Below are positions 5,289 through 8,106 of a DNA stretch of 8,106 bases, piece after piece. The stretch covers positions 1 through 8,106 of the forward strand of contig JAKAJW010000408.1 of NCBI GenBank assembly GCA_021813645.1, written 5' to 3'. Within the stretch, counting starts at the first letter, position 1, and each line of letters begins with the position of its first letter. Below the pieces are notes generated by a model. That model had not been told where the DNA came from, did no database searches, and saw only the letters and a list, made by a program, of their open reading frames with translations. A program made the position numbers and the translations under genes. The DNA comes from Pseudomonadota bacterium. GTDB taxonomy: Bacteria > Pseudomonadota > Alphaproteobacteria > Rhodobacterales > Rhodobacteraceae.

Positions 5289-6737
5289 TCAGAACGGATA
5301 GTGCTGCTGCGGATCCTCGATGGTGATCCAGCGCAGGTCGGTGAATTCGGCGATCGCGGCGCGGCCGCCGAACCGGCCGTAGCCCGAGGCCTTCACCCCG
5401 CCGAAGGGCATCTGCGGCTCGTCAGCCACGGTCGGGCCGTTGATGTGGCAGATCCCGGTCTCCAGCCGGTTGGCGAGCGCCATGGCGCGCGGGATGTCGC
5501 GGCTGAAGATCGCGCCGGAAAGCCCGTATTCGGTGTCGTTGGCGACCTTCAGCGCCTCCTCGTCGCCGTTCACCCGGATGATCGACTTCACCGGGCCGAA
5601 GCTCTCCTCGGCATAGATCCGCATCCCGGGCTTCACCCCGTCGAGCAGCGTCGCCGCGACGATGGCGCCGGTGCGGCTGCCGCCGGCGACGAGCTTCGCG
5701 CCCTTGGCGGTGGCATCGGCGATCAGCGCGTCCATCTTCTCGGCCGAGGTCTCGGTCACCAGAGCGCCGAGCACGACATGGCCGCGCGGATCGCCGGCGG
5801 GCAATGCGGCGGCGCGGGCGGCGAGCTTTTCCACGAAGGTGTCGGCCACCTTGGCATCGACGATGATCCGCTCGGTCGACATGCAGATCTGGCCCTGGTT
5901 CATGAAGGCGCCGAAGATCGCAGCGTTCACCGCGCCGTCGAGGTCGGCGTCATCGAGCACGATCAGAGGCGCCTTGCCGCCGAGCTCCAGGAGCGAGGGC
6001 TTCAGGTGCTCGCCGGCGAGCCGGCCGATGATCCGGCCGACGGCAGAGGAGCCGGTGAAGTTCACATGCTTCACCGCTGGGTGGGCGATCAGCGCCTCCA
6101 CCACGGCGGCGGCGTCCTCCGGCGCGTTGGTCAGCACGTTGAGCGCGCCCTTCGGCAGCCCCGCCTCGGCGAAGCATTCGCCGATCAGCCGGTGGGTGGC
6201 CGGGCACATCTCGGAGGCCTTCAGCACCACCGTGTTGCCGCAGGCGAGCGGCATGGCGACGGCGCGGGTGCCAAGGATCACCGGCGCGTTCCAGGGCGCG
6301 ATGCCGAGGCAGACGCCCTTGGGCTTCGCCAGGCCCATGGCCAGCGTGCCAGGCTTGTCGGAGGGGATGATCTCGCCGCCGATCTGGGTGGTCATCGCGG
6401 CGGCCTCGCGGATCATGCCGGCGGCGAGCTTCACGTTGAAGCCGATCCAGGGGCCGGTGGCGCCGGTTTCCGCCTGGGCGGCGGCGATGAACTCGCCTGC
6501 CTTCGCGTCCATCGCGTCGGCGGCCTTCATCAGGATGGCGCGGCGGGCGCCGGGGCCCATCTGCGACCAAACGGAAAACGCCCGGGCGGCGGAGGCGACG
6601 GCGGCCTCGACATCGGCCGCGCCGGCGGCCGGGGCGCGGGTGGCGGCCGCGCGCGTCACCGGGTCGATCCGGTCGAAGGTCTTGCCGCTGGCGGCTGCGG
6701 CGCTGGCGCCGTCGAGTAGGAATCCGATCTGGTTCAT
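5289..6737 (-). CDS. NAD(P)-dependent aldehyde dehydrogenase, aromatic-aldehyde type
   Basis: This 482-residue cytosolic enzyme of the ALDH superfamily oxidises an aldehyde to the carboxylic acid. The oxyanion Asn is in APWNAP (Asn150) and the cofactor Lys is in VLKASE (Lys173). The nucleotide-binding turn is FTGSSAVG (227-234), the general base Glu251 is in LELGGK, the nucleophile Cys285 is in NQGQICMSTER, and Glu378 is in EESFGP. All catalytic residues are present. The end, MPFGGVKASGYGRFGG and then FTDLRWITIEDPQQHYPF, closely resembles salicylaldehyde, vanillin and benzaldehyde dehydrogenases (NahF/Vdh-like), which points to an aromatic aldehyde, though not firmly. The ATG at 6735-6737 has a strong AAGGGAGG 5 bases upstream. 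It lies 22 bp after the ThDP enzyme gene and is surely co-transcribed with it. The pairing suggests the decarboxylase makes its aldehyde substrate (inference). Confidence 0.93.
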   Translation of the reverse strand: MNQIGFLLDGASAAAASGKTFDRIDPVTRAAATRAPAAGAADVEAAVASAARAFSVWSQMGPGARRAILMKAADAMDAKAGEFIAAAQAETGATGPWIGFNVKLAAGMIREAAAMTTQIGGEIIPSDKPGTLAMGLAKPKGVCLGIAPWNAPVILGTRAVAMPLACGNTVVLKASEMCPATHRLIGECFAEAGLPKGALNVLTNAPEDAAAVVEALIAHPAVKHVNFTGSSAVGRIIGRLAGEHLKPSLLELGGKAPLIVLDDADLDGAVNAAIFGAFMNQGQICMSTERIIVDAKVADTFVEKLAARAAALPAGDPRGHVVLGALVTETSAEKMDALIADATAKGAKLVAGGSRTGAIVAATLLDGVKPGMRIYAEESFGPVKSIIRVNGDEEALKVANDTEYGLSGAIFSRDIPRAMALANRLETGICHINGPTVADEPQMPFGGVKASGYGRFGGRAAIAEFTDLRWITIEDPQQHYPF

Positions 6738-6742
6738 CTTGG

Positions 6743-6750
6743 CCTCCCTT
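6743..6750 (-). promoter_or_regulatory. Strong ribosome binding site of the aldehyde dehydrogenase
   Basis: AAGGGAGG on the - strand lies 5 bases before the ATG, inside the 22-bp gap after the ThDP enzyme stop. It supports the chosen start and independent initiation within a shared transcript. Confidence 0.7.
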
Positions 6751-6759
6751 GGTGCCGGC

Positions 6760-8106
6760 TCAATCTGGCAGGCAGCGGATGTCGAGTAGCGCCAGGCGGC
6801 GCTCGGTTTCGATGACGGAGATGGCCTCGTCCAGCGCCGGGCGGAGCGCTTCGGTCCGGGTCACCTTGCGGGCCCAGGCACCGCTGGCCTCAGCTATCCG
6901 AGTGAACTCGGGCGAGGGTGCGAGGCCTGTGAGCGGCATGACATTGGCGCGGCTGGCATAGCCGTCGGGGTAGAGGCCGGCGACGGATTGGCGCACCGCA
7001 CCCCATTCGGCGTTGTTCAGGATAACGATCAGGACCGGAAGTGCCAGCGCCTCGGCGATCTGGTGGCACGCGGTGGGATTGGCGAAGATGTAGCTACCGT
7101 CGCCCAGGGTGGCGACGCAGAGCCGTTCGGGATCGGCCAGCCGGGCGCCGAGCGCGGCCGGGAAGGACCAGCCGAGGCCGCCGGAATGCGGCTCCTGGAA
7201 CCAGGAGTTCCGCTCTCGCCGGGGCAGGATGCCGAGCTGGGTGCCGAGCTCGGAGAAGACCGAGGAGCGGCGGCCTTCGAGCGCCTCGCCGAGGGTGCGG
7301 CTGACGAAGGCCTTGGTGATGCCGGCATCCGTGCGGGCGGTGGCCTCGGCCGCGAGCCGGGCGTGGAGCGCCCGCGCGGCCTTGGCGATGCGCTCGCGGC
7401 GGTGGGCGATCCGCCCGGCGTCGCGCGGCAGGCCCTCCATCGCCGCGGCAAGGGCCGGGATGGTCGCGGCACTTTCGCCGGCGACGGCGATGTCGGAGCG
7501 GAAGTTGCGGACCGGGAAGCGCGAGAAGATCGGATCGGGGCCGATGTTGATCACCCTGGCGCCGGGGGCCAGCGGGTGCCGGTCCGGCCACCAGGGCGCG
7601 AGGCAGTCAAGGATCACCACCACATCGGCTTCGGCCAGCCAGGGGCCCGGATCGGCGCCGATATGGCAGGGATGGTCGGTCGCCAGCGCGAGATGAGTGG
7701 CCCACCAGGAGCAGACGGGAATGGCCCAGTCCTCGGTCCAGCGGGCGAAGAGGGCAAAGCTCGCCGCGTCGCCGGCGCCGCGCTGGGCGATGACCAACGG
7801 GCGCTCGGCCTCGGCCAGGAGCGCGGCGGCCTGCGCCAGGGCTCCTGGGTCCGGCGCGGTGACGACCGGCTGCATCGTGGCGGGGGCGGACAGCCCCTCG
7901 GTCGGGACCGGCTCGCACAGGATCTCGCGCGGGAGTGACAGATAGGCCGGGCCGCGCGGCGTCGACATGGCGATGGCATGGGCGCGGTCGAGAAGGCCGG
8001 CGATCTGCTCGGGAAACTTCAACTCATAGTCCCACTTGCAGGCCTCGCGCACCAGCGCGGTCTGGTCGCGCATCTCCTGGCCCCAGCCGATCGGCACGGT
8101 GCGGGC
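6760..8106 (-). CDS. Thiamine-diphosphate-dependent enzyme, acetolactate synthase/2-oxo acid decarboxylase superfamily (N-terminus missing)
   Basis: 448 residues are visible. The frame is open to the right edge, so about 110 N-terminal residues are missing compared with the usual ~550-570. The visible part starts near the end of the PYR-binding domain (WGQEMRDQ..., PRGPAYLSLPREI near 51-62). A central domain follows (~85-225; INIGPDP near 186-192), and then the C-terminal ThDP/Mg domain. The cofactor motif is complete: GDGS at 335-338, then 26 residues after the GDG to Asn-Asn (364-365). The GTG at 8097 is internal, since coding sequence continues upstream. The catalytic Glu that activates ThDP lies outside the window. 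Such proteins are often labelled acetolactate synthase, but no small-subunit gene is next door, and the partner is an aldehyde dehydrogenase. A 2-oxo acid decarboxylase (for example benzoylformate-type) or an aldehyde-forming lyase therefore fits better. The substrate is not determined. Confidence 0.88.
   Translation of the reverse strand, partial: ARTVPIGWGQEMRDQTALVREACKWDYELKFPEQIAGLLDRAHAIAMSTPRGPAYLSLPREILCEPVPTEGLSAPATMQPVVTAPDPGALAQAAALLAEAERPLVIAQRGAGDAASFALFARWTEDWAIPVCSWWATHLALATDHPCHIGADPGPWLAEADVVVILDCLAPWWPDRHPLAPGARVINIGPDPIFSRFPVRNFRSDIAVAGESAATIPALAAAMEGLPRDAGRIAHRRERIAKAARALHARLAAEATARTDAGITKAFVSRTLGEALEGRRSSVFSELGTQLGILPRRERNSWFQEPHSGGLGWSFPAALGARLADPERLCVATLGDGSYIFANPTACHQIAEALALPVLIVILNNAEWGAVRQSVAGLYPDGYASRANVMPLTGLAPSPEFTRIAEASGAWARKVTRTEALRPALDEAISVIETERRLALLDIRCLPD

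Noticed and set aside
5301..6719. 472-residue open frame on the + strand
   Set aside because: It is antisense to a fully conserved aldehyde dehydrogenase and composed of low-complexity Gly/His/Ala/Arg sequence. The + strand frames at 5662-6789 and 6988-7938 were rejected for the same reason.
6760..8097. Start of the ThDP enzyme at GTG 8097
   Set aside because: The frame stays open to the window edge, and the family needs ~110 more N-terminal residues including the catalytic Glu. The GTG encodes an internal Val.

Overview
This GC-rich window looks like accessory metabolism of a proteobacterium, most likely an alphaproteobacterium (inferred from gene families, gene order and codon use; no rRNA or marker gene is present). 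It holds two sets of genes that point towards each other and meet near position 3,900.

Left part, + strand (1-3814): the end of a peptide/nickel-type (DppC-like) ABC importer operon. In order it has the last ~85 residues of a DppC-like inner-membrane permease, a family 5 periplasmic solute-binding protein with a clear signal peptide, and one 599-residue protein that fuses both ATPase domains (DppD+DppF type). Only the start of the permease gene and the expected DppB-type permease lie outside the window. Strong hairpins sit in both spacers around the binding-protein gene. That is the usual layout when a binding protein is made in excess over the membrane components.

Right part, - strand (8106-3963): a gene pair transcribed right to left. 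It consists of a thiamine-diphosphate (ThDP) enzyme of the acetolactate synthase/benzoylformate decarboxylase superfamily (N-terminus cut by the window edge) and, 22 bp further on, an aldehyde dehydrogenase resembling salicylaldehyde/vanillin/benzaldehyde dehydrogenases. Together they suggest a 2-oxo acid -> aldehyde -> carboxylic acid route, possibly with aromatic substrates that the neighbouring importer might bring in (inference). A 411-bp spacer follows with three inverted repeats, one a plausible terminator of the operon.

Beyond the spacer is the most unusual item: an exported FmdE-domain protein whose reading frame (4877-3963) is intact from signal peptide to final TGA except for one in-frame amber codon (TAG, 4458-4460). 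The codon directly follows a conserved Cys in the metal-site region, and family-like sequence resumes in the same frame straight after it. It is best read as a recent nonsense mutation or sequencing error, but readthrough or recoding is worth a check. No tRNA, rRNA, CRISPR array, insertion sequence or phage gene was seen.
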